Shown piece by piece: positions 50,376 to 61,304 of a DNA stretch of 64,000 nucleotides. A program made the translations under genes and the position numbers. Below the pieces are notes generated by a model. That model saw only the letters and a program-made list of their open reading frames with translations, was not told the DNA's origin and ran no database searches. Origin of the DNA: Rotaria sordida (taxonomy: Eukaryota; Rotifera; Eurotatoria; Philodinida; Philodinidae); the NCBI GenBank assembly GCA_905250125.1, contig CAJNOL010000343.1, positions 62,001-126,000 on the forward strand, written 5' to 3'. The number at the start of each line of letters is the position of its first letter. Positions within the stretch are counted from its first letter, which is position 1.

Positions 50376-52340
50376 TATTTACAAAACCTGCAAGTTCAAA
50401 CAATATTTTTAAAAAACTAAATAATGCTTTTTGAAGAGAGCTCTTCGGACTAACAAATCATTGCGCAAAGTTTTTCTTGAGTATACATAGATTTGTCAAA
50501 AAATTGAGTTTATTCGTTATTAGCGACGTGAATCATTGCGCATATAGAAAGGAAAAATCTTCTTATAATTGAATGAAAAGTCTAAAAACCAATTCTAAAT
50601 GGCATATACTCTTGGAAGTCGCGAGATGATAGTAAAACAAGAGTTCTCGCTATAGGACAAGAGAAGATCTGGGGAAAGTCAGTTTTTTAGAGGCAGTTTT
50701 TCGAAGCCTAGTCATTTTGAAAGTTTCACTATAGATATAGTCTATGGCATGAAGTCTATTCTGAAATTCTTGGACTTTCCTAGAATTCTGTTCGAAACTT
50801 TTCAGGAGCAAGTCTTTTGGATCCTTACAAAGAGAATGCCAACTATGCCCACGCTCTTAATGAGGAGATACAAGGATTTAGTTAAGTTTCTCACAAGTTT
50901 CTATTTAGAGCCTGTCACGAGTTTAATTTTGAGGATCCTATTAAGATTTATGACAGATTCAGCGATGGTTCTTGACAACAATGAATGAAAGGGTTTCATC
51001 ATTCGTTCGAGACTTAGAAATCCCTGGATCTCAACAAGTTTTAAATGATAATAGTGAACGAAACCTAAACCTTAATAAATACAAGATTTTTTCGATGTTT
51101 CACTGGGCTCTTGTTACACACCTATTAGGATTCTGAGAAGTTAAGATCCTGTTAGGAATTAAGAGTGATCTTGATATAGATGAATAGAAAGATTTCGTTA
51201 AAAGCGGAAACAATCGGTTTTTTCTCTGGATCTTTTCAAGGTTTAGAAGAAATATCATCTGAGACTCAGATCACGCCACCAAATTCTTTTGTGATCTTAT
51301 GTACCGATAAAGCTAAAACAAACTATTAAACTACGGTGTCACTATTCATTTAGATGATATTGCACTAAGCTTTTTTTTTATGACAGTCATTTTCTGTAAG
51401 AAACAAGTGCTTCAATAAAACCGGCTTTCAATCTCATGCATCTATGAGAAAAGGAGTTAGAAATTTATTTTTTAAATTGAATGGAAATCAATAAGAAATG
51501 GATGAATTTTGCTAACTGGAAAGAGTACTCAAAAACAAGATATTGCATAGATTAAAGGATCGAAAATGGTTGATCCGCAAGTAGGTCCTATTTGAAAACC
51601 ACTTCGGAAATCAGTTCCACCTTAGAATTAGTGCTTCTCGCTTTAAAAATATACCACTCTCGGTTGACATGGACAATTTTCGTGGACACTTCATAGTGTA
51701 TTCAACGTGATAGTCAATCAGCTTGCCCAGAGCCGATTTCTACTAAAAATTGCATAATGTAGTGCCTGTGATAACCACCTGGCTTCAAAGCGAGAGCGTC
51801 CTTCGTTTTGTATACAGAGAGCTCATTGAGAATTACAAAACTATGCTTAAACATGTACGAAAATATGCTGCGCTCAAAACTTTCCAAAGACCATACGGGC
51901 AGAATCCCATGAAAATTGTATTGGCTAAGCAGCTCTGTCCACACAATCTTCATCATTGATCATAGAACCACCATTATTTTTCAGAGTAGACAGAGATCAT
52001 TGTGAGCTACAGAATGGTGCAAAATTATGTTGCAAAATATGCTGCTCTCGAAATATTTTGGAAGTTCGGATCAAATGAGATAGGGAGATCCAATGTGATA
52101 ATCTGGTTTGTTGACGCTATCTGAATGGCTTTTGTGACGGTTTAGCTCCAGTATCATGGTGAAGAAAGCGGACAGATGACATTGGAAAGAGGACGATAAA
52201 GGGAGTATGGTGCTCGATACGTCGGTCCAGATGTTGAATTTTATATGTATCGAGGATTTGCTGTATAAATATTCTCTGTAAAAGAAGAAAGAAAGATGAA
52301 AGTGGTAGATCGAAGACATTAGTAAGGTTTCGAGTAGACT
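50376..52340. other. intergenic with a diverged tandem duplication
   Basis: No gene supported. A segment near 51822-51895 (AAAATATGCTGCGCTCAAAA) recurs, diverged, near 51993-52065 (CAAAATATGCTGCTCTCGAA), about 170 bp apart. Open frames here look like noise. Confidence 0.35.
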
Positions 52341-52466
52341 AGGAAGAAGAGAAAGAAAGAGACAGGAACAGGTGAAGAGAGGGAGAAGGGATGGTAAATA
52401 GAGAGAGGCAGTGAAAACAGGAAAAAACAAAGAGAAAGAGAGAGATAGGAGAAAAATATAGAGGAT
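52341..52466 (+). repeat. purine-rich tract
   Basis: About 125 bp almost without pyrimidines on the plus strand (words such as AGGAAGAAGAGAAAGAAAGA, GAGAGGGAGAAGGG). The minus-strand open frame across it (Leu/Ser/Phe-rich) is an artefact of this composition. Confidence 0.8.
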
Positions 52467-52570
52467 GTGGGTGCGGGTGGAGGCGTAGTTGAGCTGTTGG
52501 ATTGGGTGTGGGTGTGGGTGTGGGTGTAGTTGAGTTATTGGATTGAGTATGGGTGTGGATGTCGGTGTAC
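52465..52570 (+). repeat. interstitial telomere-like (TGTGGG) repeat
   Basis: GGGTGT is perfectly repeated four times at 52504-52527. Diverged copies flank it (GTGGGTGCGGGTGG before, GGGTGTGG after), with two copies of GTAGTTGAGxTxTTGGATTG, so a larger unit of about 50 bp is also duplicated. GGGTGT is a permutation of TGTGGG, which has been described as the telomeric unit of bdelloid rotifers (established knowledge; not checked here). Confidence 0.75.
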
Positions 52571-55240
52571 AGAAAACCTTTATCCACTGTCACACCCATA
52601 TCTACACCTAGAACGTCCACCCTCAGAAAATCATAACGATTTCCAGTCCTAATTGCTGCTTACGAAAAACCGGTGAACATGTCCGAAAATGGTCGTTTCG
52701 ACCGACTAATTCATTTTGCGATAACGAAATTTTCATTTCTTCTCTGTCTACTCTCTCCAATGGTTCTATTGTATTTTTGTTATTAAATTTTATATCTTTA
52801 AGTGTTTATTATATTTTCTGCTCCTGTTTTTTTCTCATGATGCTGTTGTATTTTGTTTTTTGTAAACTCAATGAATTGGCATTGCTTTTAAAAATAATAT
52901 GAGTAAATAATATATACCGTGTAATAATATGAAAACGTTCTCTTTTGCATTCAGCAAAAAAATTCAATGAAAGCATTATATGCACGTTGTAGAGTATTTT
53001 GGCCTGTTTTGTCCTTAAGAACAATACAGAGCATAACATTTTTTTAGAATTAAAACTAAAAAGCATAAGAAAACGTGCAAAATAAGTACTCTGTAAACAT
53101 CTTGATTTTGACACTGATTTTCAAAAATAAGCTGTCAAACGTCTGTCCTTTGCAACATTTCACTTTAGAAATGAGACGATGACGATAATCGGTCACTGAT
53201 CTATCGATATCTCGTACTAACCGGTAAACGGTAATCACCAGTATTCACCACTATCTATCAGTACTGCTCTGTTCACTCCGATTTCAATATGGTTTTTCTT
53301 TGAGCAATCAGATTTCAACAGCGTTATTTTTTTCTTCGGCAATCAGAATTAATGTATCTTATCTCTTCAGTTAATCGGGTTTATAGAGTGAAATCTCTTT
53401 TCAAAACACAGTAAATATCTGATTCATCGGGAGTAGTTAGCATTGAAACTAATTAAGCAAAAGAAAAGCAAACAAAATCTCGATTGGTTGAGAGAAAACC
53501 TTGTTGGAGTCTGCTTAGGTGGAGAAATGTCTCAGAAATATTGGTGCATACCGTTTACCGACTTAGGGTATTCGCTTGTATTTCATTTCAAAATTTAAAT
53601 ATTGGTATTTCGAAGAGAACTAGATTCAAAAACTTAGTCACAATCTTCTCGAATTTTTGTAATATTAATTGTCTACTTTTCAAAAGAGTAATACGATACT
53701 TGGTTATATTGATAAAACGTACTCATTGCTCGTTTAGTGAGTGTAATATTTAGTTGTATTGAAAGCTTACATGTTTCCTTCTTAGTTGTTACCATGTTTT
53801 TTTCATTTAATTTTTATTCTCTGACATAAAACTATTCATTAATATACTTTTGCCACTGTCTTTGTAAAGCTATCGTTGAGTTACTAATGAATAACGGTGT
53901 ATTAGTTTTTTCCACTTGAAAGCAGCATTTTTCTTTTGCCTAGGCAGCTCAGTAATCAGATGCAGAATACGAAAAAAAACAAACTTTCTTCATATCACTA
54001 TTTGCATACATGCCTAGGTATTTGTTAGTAAGACTGAAGTACCATTTTTGTAGAAAATTATGTTTTGAATCATTGCGAATAAATAAAGAGAAAGCATTTG
54101 TTGTTCTGAAGACATGCAATGATTTTATTGTCTCTCATTCATTTTTTTTTATTATATCAATTTGATTGCATCTGAAATCTATATTCTCTTCTTACGAATA
54201 ACTCTTAAAATAATGTCGAATAAAGAGATCGGAAAATGAGATTTGCTTCATCAAAAAAGTGTACTAATAGAATAAAAATCTGAAACTTTTCTAAGAAAAT
54301 CTAATAAAAGTAGAGCCTGTCGGATTGATCCTAGGCTCTTGTTCAACCACATCCAGCTTCGAGAATGTTGGACGTGATGGTCTCTACTCGTCTGAGAAAT
54401 GTGTGGAGTGTGCTAGGCACTCAATACAAAAAGCCAGAAGTAATAAGTATCTTGTATTTTCGGAGTGACTATCCAATTCCGATCAGAAAATTTCATTGAA
54501 GGTATCAAGTACGGTTTACGAGGTTCGACAATTTTGTAACCAATGAACTCTAAATGAGAGGTTGGTTCACGTTGATGTTTCGATATTTATCCGTATAATG
54601 TTTTATGTTATATCTAGCATGGTATTGTAAACCTAGTATATTAATCAATTATTTTTTTTCAATTTGATAATTTAACAATAATGGAAAGAAAAAGCTCTCG
54701 AAAAAGGCAAATATTCTTTTTCAATATATACATTGTAAATAAGAGTTGATTTGACAAACTGTGGTTAATAGTTATGACTTATATTTGATATTGATTACTT
54801 ATGATATGTTTTTAAAAAAATATAATTTCAATCTTTTAATTGAATTCTTTCAAAAGAAAATACAATAAAAAAAAAAAAAGTGAAAACATTCTTCTTTGAA
54901 TTTGAACTGTTTCTAGGAAAATTTAATTTGCTTTGAAATAAATGAAACAATATTATAGAACTATTTTAAACATAAGTTAATAATTATTCGATTGTATCAT
55001 TGTATATATCTCTTACGTGTTAGATTATATCGTTTATTGATTTCTTTTCTTTTTGTTGACACGTTTATTTTATTGTTTTTCTTCTCATTTCTTTAGCACT
55101 AGACAAGTAGTCACACATTAATTTACTGATAGATAATCACATTTTCTATATAAAAAGAAATTATAATAAATAGAAGAACTAAAATAAGTGATAAATCATT
55201 TGTAATTGTCAATAATAATCTCTAAAATATATTATTTTCA
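52571..55240. other. 2.7-kb intergenic region, no gene seen
   Basis: The complement of the GGGTGT motif (CACACCCATATCTACACC) occurs at about 52592. No gene or RNA gene was recognised. Scattered open frames below 105 codons lack support. Confidence 0.4.
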
Positions 55241-56108
55241 ATGACGTCATTATTTTCATCGTTATCTTGTATAAAAAAATATATAATAGAAGGTTCATTT
55301 GTTCCTCTAGTTGCTTCATCTGATTCATTTATAATTATTTATGATGAAGATCCTCGACCTCTAATTCGTTTATTTAACAGTAATTGTTGTCAAGTAATGT
55401 GTCATTATGTTCCATCATATTTGGTTGATATGTGTTATTCATACGATCTTGATTCATTTATTTTTCTTACAACAACTTCTCTTTATAAATTAAATCCATC
55501 AATAGGAAAAATTGAATTTATAAATGATTATTATTTATTAAAAGAAAATCGTTCAATGTCATCAATTTGTTCAACAAATGATAAACGTTTATTTATTTTA
55601 TATCGTTTTGGTGAATATTTAGATACATATCCAAAAGGAAAACGTATTTGGAAACGACGACATTTATGTGATTCAATATCAGAAGATATTGCTTTAATTC
55701 GATCATCAAAAGGTTAAATTAAATATTTTTATTTTTATTTTTCTCTTTTGTTTATTTTTCAATAATTCTTTGTTAGGTGATTCATTTCTACTTGGTTTAC
55801 TTATTGTTGAATGGAATGGTATATGGCGTGTTGATATTTTTTCATCATCATTACATAAACTTCATACAGGTTTTCGTTTTAATGGATGGACACGTAATAC
55901 ATGGCTTTCCGAATGGTCTCCTTATAAATGTTGGTTTATCGGAAGTACACATAGATTAATGATCGATTCAAAAGGACAACCAATTAATATTTCAATAGAT
56001 CAATTTGATTCTGATATAAATAATATTAGTTGGATGATTAATACTAATAATAATCAAATCAGAATGACTATTACACGAGGACAAAAACTACTTACTTTTT
56101 TTAAATAA
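55241..56108 (+). CDS. unrecognised two-exon protein, possibly beta-propeller-like
   Basis: Exons 55241-55712 and 55777-56108 join through a 64-bp GT-AG intron, splitting a Gly codon, to give 267 aa. The frame is intact with a TAA stop. Short hydrophobic strands alternate with turns (PLVASSDSFIIIYDEDPRPL, DSFIFLTTTSLYKLNPSIGK, RLFILYRFGEYLDTYP, LGLLIVEWNGIWRVDIFSS, YKCWFIGSTHRLMIDSKGQ), a pattern seen in WD40- or NHL-like beta-propeller blades. The strict WD or NHL signature is not present, so the fold is inference. No signal peptide or membrane segment. Codon use resembles the neighbouring genes. It lies tail-to-tail with the V-ATPase subunit E gene, 278 bp apart. Confidence 0.7.
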
Positions 56109-56386
56109 ATTTTTTCTTTCTTTCATTAAAAACAAAATGAAAGAATTTATTTCAAACAGAAATATTAACTTTAACATTTTCTATTCAAATATTGATTAGT
56201 TTTCAAAATATGACAATTTTTTTTCTAGTATATTTCTTTTCTCATAAGTAAACTTAAAATATTCGATAGTCACACACACACACGCACACCTACAATACAT
56301 TTCTCATTGGTTAAATATAAAAAATAATAGTTTATAATAAGATTTCAAATTGCACTCTGCTATTGGAATGTTTATGGAGGAAAAAA
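56109..56386. other. shared 3' intergenic spacer with (CA)n
   Basis: Lies between two convergent genes. Contains a short CA-rich run at 56271-56289. Confidence 0.6.
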
Positions 56387-57191
56387 TTAATCATGATATT
56401 TTCTATTTTGATTAACACCAAATAATTTTTCTCGAATTTCAGGAAGAATTTGATTAAATATCATTGAAAGTCGAGCTTCAATTGTATTTGATACTTTTAT
56501 TTTTCCACCCATTGCATAAAGTTCAACACCACCAGCTCTAAAACAAGAAAAGATAAAATTTATTAAGGAAAAAAAACTAAAAGATAAATCCTAACGAATC
56601 ATCAGATATAAAATTTTTCTCATCAATATTTATTTTAATATCTTTTTGTTTTAAGTCTTGTTTATATTTCTGAATTGCATCAGGAATAAGTTTTTGAACA
56701 AGTTGATGATCATTTCGACGACATCTAATAGTAACATCATTTTCCATAAGTAAAAAAAGACCTTGTGTTATAAGATTGAAAAGAATAGTTTGATATTTTG
56801 TTCGATCTTGTGTTAAAATAGTTAATTGTTTTCTTGCTTCTTCTTTTAAAGCTTGAATATAATCATCACGTGCTTTAAGAATTGAAAGACGACTTGCATT
56901 AGCTAAATTTGAATGTTGAATTTTTCGTTGTAATTCAATTTGTTTTTCTTTTTTATTATAATATTCAATTATTTTAACACGTTGTTGAGAAACTAAACGA
57001 CTTTTTTCAATATTAAATTCTTCTTCAGCTTTTGCTTCGATTTCTTCAACTTTTTCAGCTGCTTCTTGTTGAATAAATGCAATCATATGTTGAATCTAAT
57101 TTAGAAATATTCAGATTATTATTTTTTTTTTTTTTTTGTTAGAAATCGAATAACTAACTTGTTTGGCAACATCAGTTTCGCTTAAACCCAT
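56387..57191 (-). CDS. ATP6V1E1: V-type proton ATPase subunit E
   Basis: Three exons in transcript order: 57191-57159, 57095-56596, 56537-56387, all GT-AG; 227 aa (human ATP6V1E1 is 226). Subunit E pairs with G to form the peripheral stalks that hold the V1 head against rotation in the proton pump of endomembranes. The start MGLSETDVAKQIQHMIAFIQ matches the family. Residues about 12-110 are a highly charged helix (QEAAEKVEEIEAKAEEEFNI) that makes the stalk coiled coil. The C-terminal globular part ends SAGGVELYAMGGKIKVSNTI, then EARLSMIFNQILPEIREKLF and GVNQNRKYHD, matching GGVEIYN...KIKVSNTLESRL and LFGANANRKF of the human protein. The tiny 11-codon first exon is set by the conserved start. 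Confidence 0.95.
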
Positions 57192-58465
57192 CTTTTATGA
57201 GTTTTTAATATTAGAACGTTGAAGCTAACTATACTAGAAAAATAGGTGTTGACGATGAAAAACACTTGACAGCAGGAAGAGGCTTCCAATTTGGTTTCGA
57301 TTGGACTCTTTTTATTTTATCATGTTATTTATGTCATGTAGATGTCACCACATTATTGAGCAAATAAGACTGTTTATTATTTTACGTTTTTTCTATTGAA
57401 AGTGTAAAAATAATTGTAGAAGATCACTCTTACATTAGACAACTATCTTCGAGAAAAGTTCAAAAAGTGTATTGGAAGGCTATCTATTTACCAGAAGTCT
57501 TCGTTTTAAAACTCAACGATTCTTCCGATTATAATATTTTTGTAATTGAAATTTCTACTAATCTATTCGGTTTTATAATAGAAAATCTAGTTTTAATCCT
57601 CTTTATTAGAAAAACAAACTATTATTTAAACTAAAGCTGTACAAGTACGAGTACGTAGTTGGACTTATACTTGAGAAACTCCATATACGCCTAGCTTCGA
57701 TTTGAATATTATAAAACCTTCTCAAAATCATTGGGTTTTAGAGAGAAGTTCAAAAAAATAAAGTGATCCTCATAAGAAGGTCATCCCAAGATGACTACCC
57801 GAGACGTACACCGTCTGCATGGGGCTCATCCGCACCCTAATGGAAAGTATCAATCATAACGGGACGGCCACCATGCTCGACGAAAAGCTTTTTGAAGAGT
57901 TCAATGACATGAGTTTTACTTTATTTTTATGATGAACATTCCAATCAAGCAGATAATAACTAGTAAAGAATGGAACAAATCATTGATAATATCTAGGCTA
58001 CAGCTAGAAATAAGCAACAATGTATTCCATTTGCTTTTTAAAGTTTTTCTTTTCAATATATTTCCCTTTGTTTTCATTGGTCCAACTTTATACAAGTCTA
58101 TTTTATTATCATTTTTCTATGAAATAAGAAAATTCTGTTGTCCGACATACATACGTTTAGATTAATTGATTTTGTCTAGTCGACATTTGATAATTATTTC
58201 AGTTATGAGAAAGAAATTTTCACAGAATTTGTTTCAAAAAACAAAAGACTATTCATGTATATAACATCCAACATCTAACTTTCTTATTTTGTATTATTAA
58301 CTATGTTTTGAAAACGGAGAAAAAAGACAAAAACTTTGCAATCTACCATACTCAACTAAGAAAAAACTGCGTCACTACAAATACATCTTACACGTTCTTT
58401 CTGTTTGTTTGTTCAAATAACAGCACTACTTTATAAAGGAGAAAAAATTTAAAAAAAAAAAACTA
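57192..58465. other. intergenic with a GC-richer coding-like scrap
   Basis: The 57795-57920 part is distinctly GC-richer and has an open plus-strand stretch reading ETYTVCMGLIRTLMESINHN and TATMLDEKLFEEFNDM. It has no start, no splice partners and no recognised family; possibly a gene or transposon relic. The rest shows nothing. Confidence 0.35.
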
Positions 58466-58537
58466 CTCCGCGGCGGGGAATCGAACCCCGGTTTCCCGCG
58501 TGACAGGCGGGGATACTAACCACTATACTACCGCGGA
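58466..58537 (-). tRNA. tRNA-Asp (anticodon GTC)
   Basis: On the minus strand the gene starts TCCGCGGTAGTATAGTGGTT and folds as a full cloverleaf. The acceptor stem TCCGCGG pairs with CCGCGGA. The anticodon arm CCCGC-CTGTCAC-GCGGG carries GTC. The T arm is CGGGGTTCGATTCCCCG. The discriminator base is G (position 58466), the Asp identity base. No intron. The D arm and A/B boxes (TAGTATAGTGG, GGTTCGATTCC) match eukaryotic tRNA-Asp, so internal RNA polymerase III promoter elements are intact. Confidence 0.97.
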
Positions 58538-59521
58538 CGTTCTACATCCAAACTACAAGGTTCCGCAATATAATCTTTGTCCATCAGTCACGAGAATATT
58601 TCGACATTCAAGCAAAACTATCAGTGAAGGATAAATATGATTATTCTTCTTTTCATAGTAGTAGTAAGCTAAGATCAATTATTTGTCATTCATATGAACT
58701 AGACTTCATATATTTAGGAATTATGACACAACAATTATGTTAATATTTGATTAATCAAATTTTTATGTTCTCTAACAATTATAAATATGTAAAAGAATAG
58801 AATGTATAACTTTTCTAGTTGAAATTTTCATGTTCAAAACTGAAAATAAATGTCTCACTCAAAAAAGAATTGTTTAGTGAGTATACACATGATTGGCCTT
58901 TATTGAATTTATTTTGTTAGCTTGTATTGTATCGACGCTTAGAAATTCTTCTGTTCCGAGTTGACATTTGTGTTCCTTACAATGAATAGTAGGATCTTGA
59001 TGAGAATTATCAGGATAATATGTGCTCTAAGGTTCATCTTTTCGATCTAAACAATTTGGGTTAAGTAAAATACGAATTTAAGCATACTAATTGAATGGTA
59101 AGACTTCACTTCTATGATGATTACTTTTATATAAATAATAGTAGTGGAAATTTGTCGAGAGAATTAATCAATGGCAGCAAGAAGTCAAGAAATATGCGCG
59201 ACTTATTCTAAAGGAAATATTTGCATACATCAAGGAACACAATAGAAGAATTTCACGTGATTTAGGAAAGATTGATTTGATATTTTTCTCTAGTTTCAAT
59301 GAAAAAGAAGACTCATGGCTAATGTCATTTTTCAGATTCTATAGATGAGATCCTGGTTGCAAAAGGCAATTACTTGTACTCGTCAATGAATAAATATGAA
59401 ATTTTCATATGGTTAAAATTCTGATCGGATTTCTGTATTGCTGGATTTATTTAAAATGAAAGTGAAAAATGAAATTAAGTTAAACAAAAAGTTAATCGAA
59501 TGAATGAAGACGATAGTTGTA
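58538..59521. other. intergenic, no gene seen
   Basis: No coding pattern, RNA gene or repeat recognised. Confidence 0.4.
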
Positions 59522-61304
59522 TTAGAGGAAGAGGTCGATCTCTTGTTTCATCCACGTTCCTCCATCAACATACTGAAGGCACCGTTGATGATAAACATTA
59601 ATCCATTTCAATTCTTCTGAAGAAAGAAGATTGACATCAATCAGTGGACGAGAATAAGGCAATAAAGTTAATGGAATGAAATGAATAAATCGTTGATCAT
59701 CTTCAATAACCTCATAGACATTTTCCAGTCGAATTCCCCATTTTCCCTCGAAGTAAATGCCAGGTTCAATGGCGATTACCATTCCGGGTCGAATGGGAGT
59801 TGAAGTGGCAAGAGAAGGACTATCGCTAATGAAGATACCACCTTCAACCACTCCCATTCCATGTGATACTCCATGACCAAACGAAATATGTTCATTTGAA
59901 TTGTTGATAGAAGCGAATTGCGCTCTCAATAATGAATGAATATAACATCCAGTAAGAGTATCATCACATGGAAATCCAGTCATTTCAATGAAAAGAATTG
60001 CTTTTAATGCAAGAGTGTAACATTGAATTTGTTCTTGTGTTGCTTGTCCAAAATGAAGAGTACGTGTCATGTCGGTTGTTCCATCGAGATAATTCCCACC
60101 ACCATCGAGATAAAACAAGTCACGAGCAATGAGCGTCTTTGTCTTTCTAGCGAAGGGCGAATATTCAATCAATGCTGTATTCGTGGCTGAAGCGGAGATT
60201 GTATCAAAGGCAATAGAAATGAAATCTACTTGTTCTCGCTGTCGACTCTCTAGATATTTAGCGACATCAAGTTCAGTAACATTCAATGCGTCATTCTCCA
60301 TGCTTTTTTGAAGCCATTCAAAGGTTTGACATACGGCAGCACAATCACGAAAGTGACATTGACGAAATCCTTCGAGTTCCACAGAATTTTTAATCTCTTT
60401 CATCTGTTGAATTGGTGAACGAGAGATACGTACTACATCAGTAGATGAAAGATGATGAAGGACAATAACAGATGTGCGTTCATCAAGCCATACATCTTGA
60501 TCTTTCAATGTCGAAAGAAAGGCAAAGAAACTTTCATAAGGACGTATTTCATATTGAAGATCCTACAAAAGAAAAGATTAATTTGTACGAAGTAATTATA
60601 TGAAGACTAGCCTGATGAGGATTGTCCGTGAACAGCCAGAGTTGATTACATGAGACAATAGCGAAACTATAGAAGAGTGGATTACATTCCATATCATTAG
60701 CACGAAGGTTAAGAAGCCAAGCTATTTCATCCATAGCTGTAATTATCAATGTGTATTTCTTCTCTCCATCACTTAAATAGTTTCGTCTTAACTTTTCCAC
60801 TTTTTCTATACTTGTTTGTCCAGCAAAGCGAAATTCATCCAGTGGCCAAATGGGTGTTAATTTTGATGGTTTACTAGATGTTTCTTTTTTCGAAATGATA
60901 TCGATCCAATTGTTTGATGAATGGATTGGATAAAGACTTGATGCTAAAGCAGAGAATTGTTCAATAATAAATAGAGGTGTCAAACGAGGGTCATAGGCAA
61001 TTCTTTTTAATGACAATTGTTGATTGTTAATCCATTGAACAATATCATCACCAAGAGTCCACACATCAGTATTGACTTCGACTTTTGCCAAGAATCGATA
61101 GTTGGGTGGAACCTGAAAGAATGCTTTGTTATTTAAAGTAACAATGGCTAATCCACATTGTGCTTGACATTCTGTTATCCAATTGAGACGACGATCTTCT
61201 TCTGATAATGAATAGAATGTATAGTGACCATCACTATCTGTGATTAGATATGCATCGCATTCATGTTCTTTTATCAATGCACGCAACGCTTCTACACGAC
61301 TCAT
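59522..61304 (-). CDS. Xaa-Pro aminopeptidase-like protein (M24B), catalytic histidines replaced
   Basis: Two exons, 61304-60612 and 60562-59522, give 577 aa (human XPNPEP1 is 623). The 49-bp intron is GC-AG (CAG/GCTAGT...TGTAG/GAT). The N-terminal part has creatinase-like domains (ECDAYLITDSDGHYTFYSLS, SGDGEKKYTLIITAMDEIAWLLNLR-like strands); the C-terminal half is the M24 pita-bread domain, ending LLPYSRPLIDVNLLSSEELK and WINVYHQRC as in XPNPEP1. The five metal ligands are kept: Asp384, Asp395 (GTTDMTRT), His461 (GHGV), Glu497 (IEPG) and Glu511 (RLEN), with family spacing. At the positions of human His395, His485 and His498 are Glu364, Ile457 and Val470. It should still bind metal but may not cleave Xaa-Pro bonds by the usual mechanism. 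XPNPEP1-type overall; substrate unknown. Confidence 0.88.

Noticed and set aside
52071-52620. Two minus-strand frames of 93-119 codons
   Set aside because: They are produced by the purine-rich and GGGTGT repeats (Leu/Ser/Phe and Thr/Pro runs) and show no domain.
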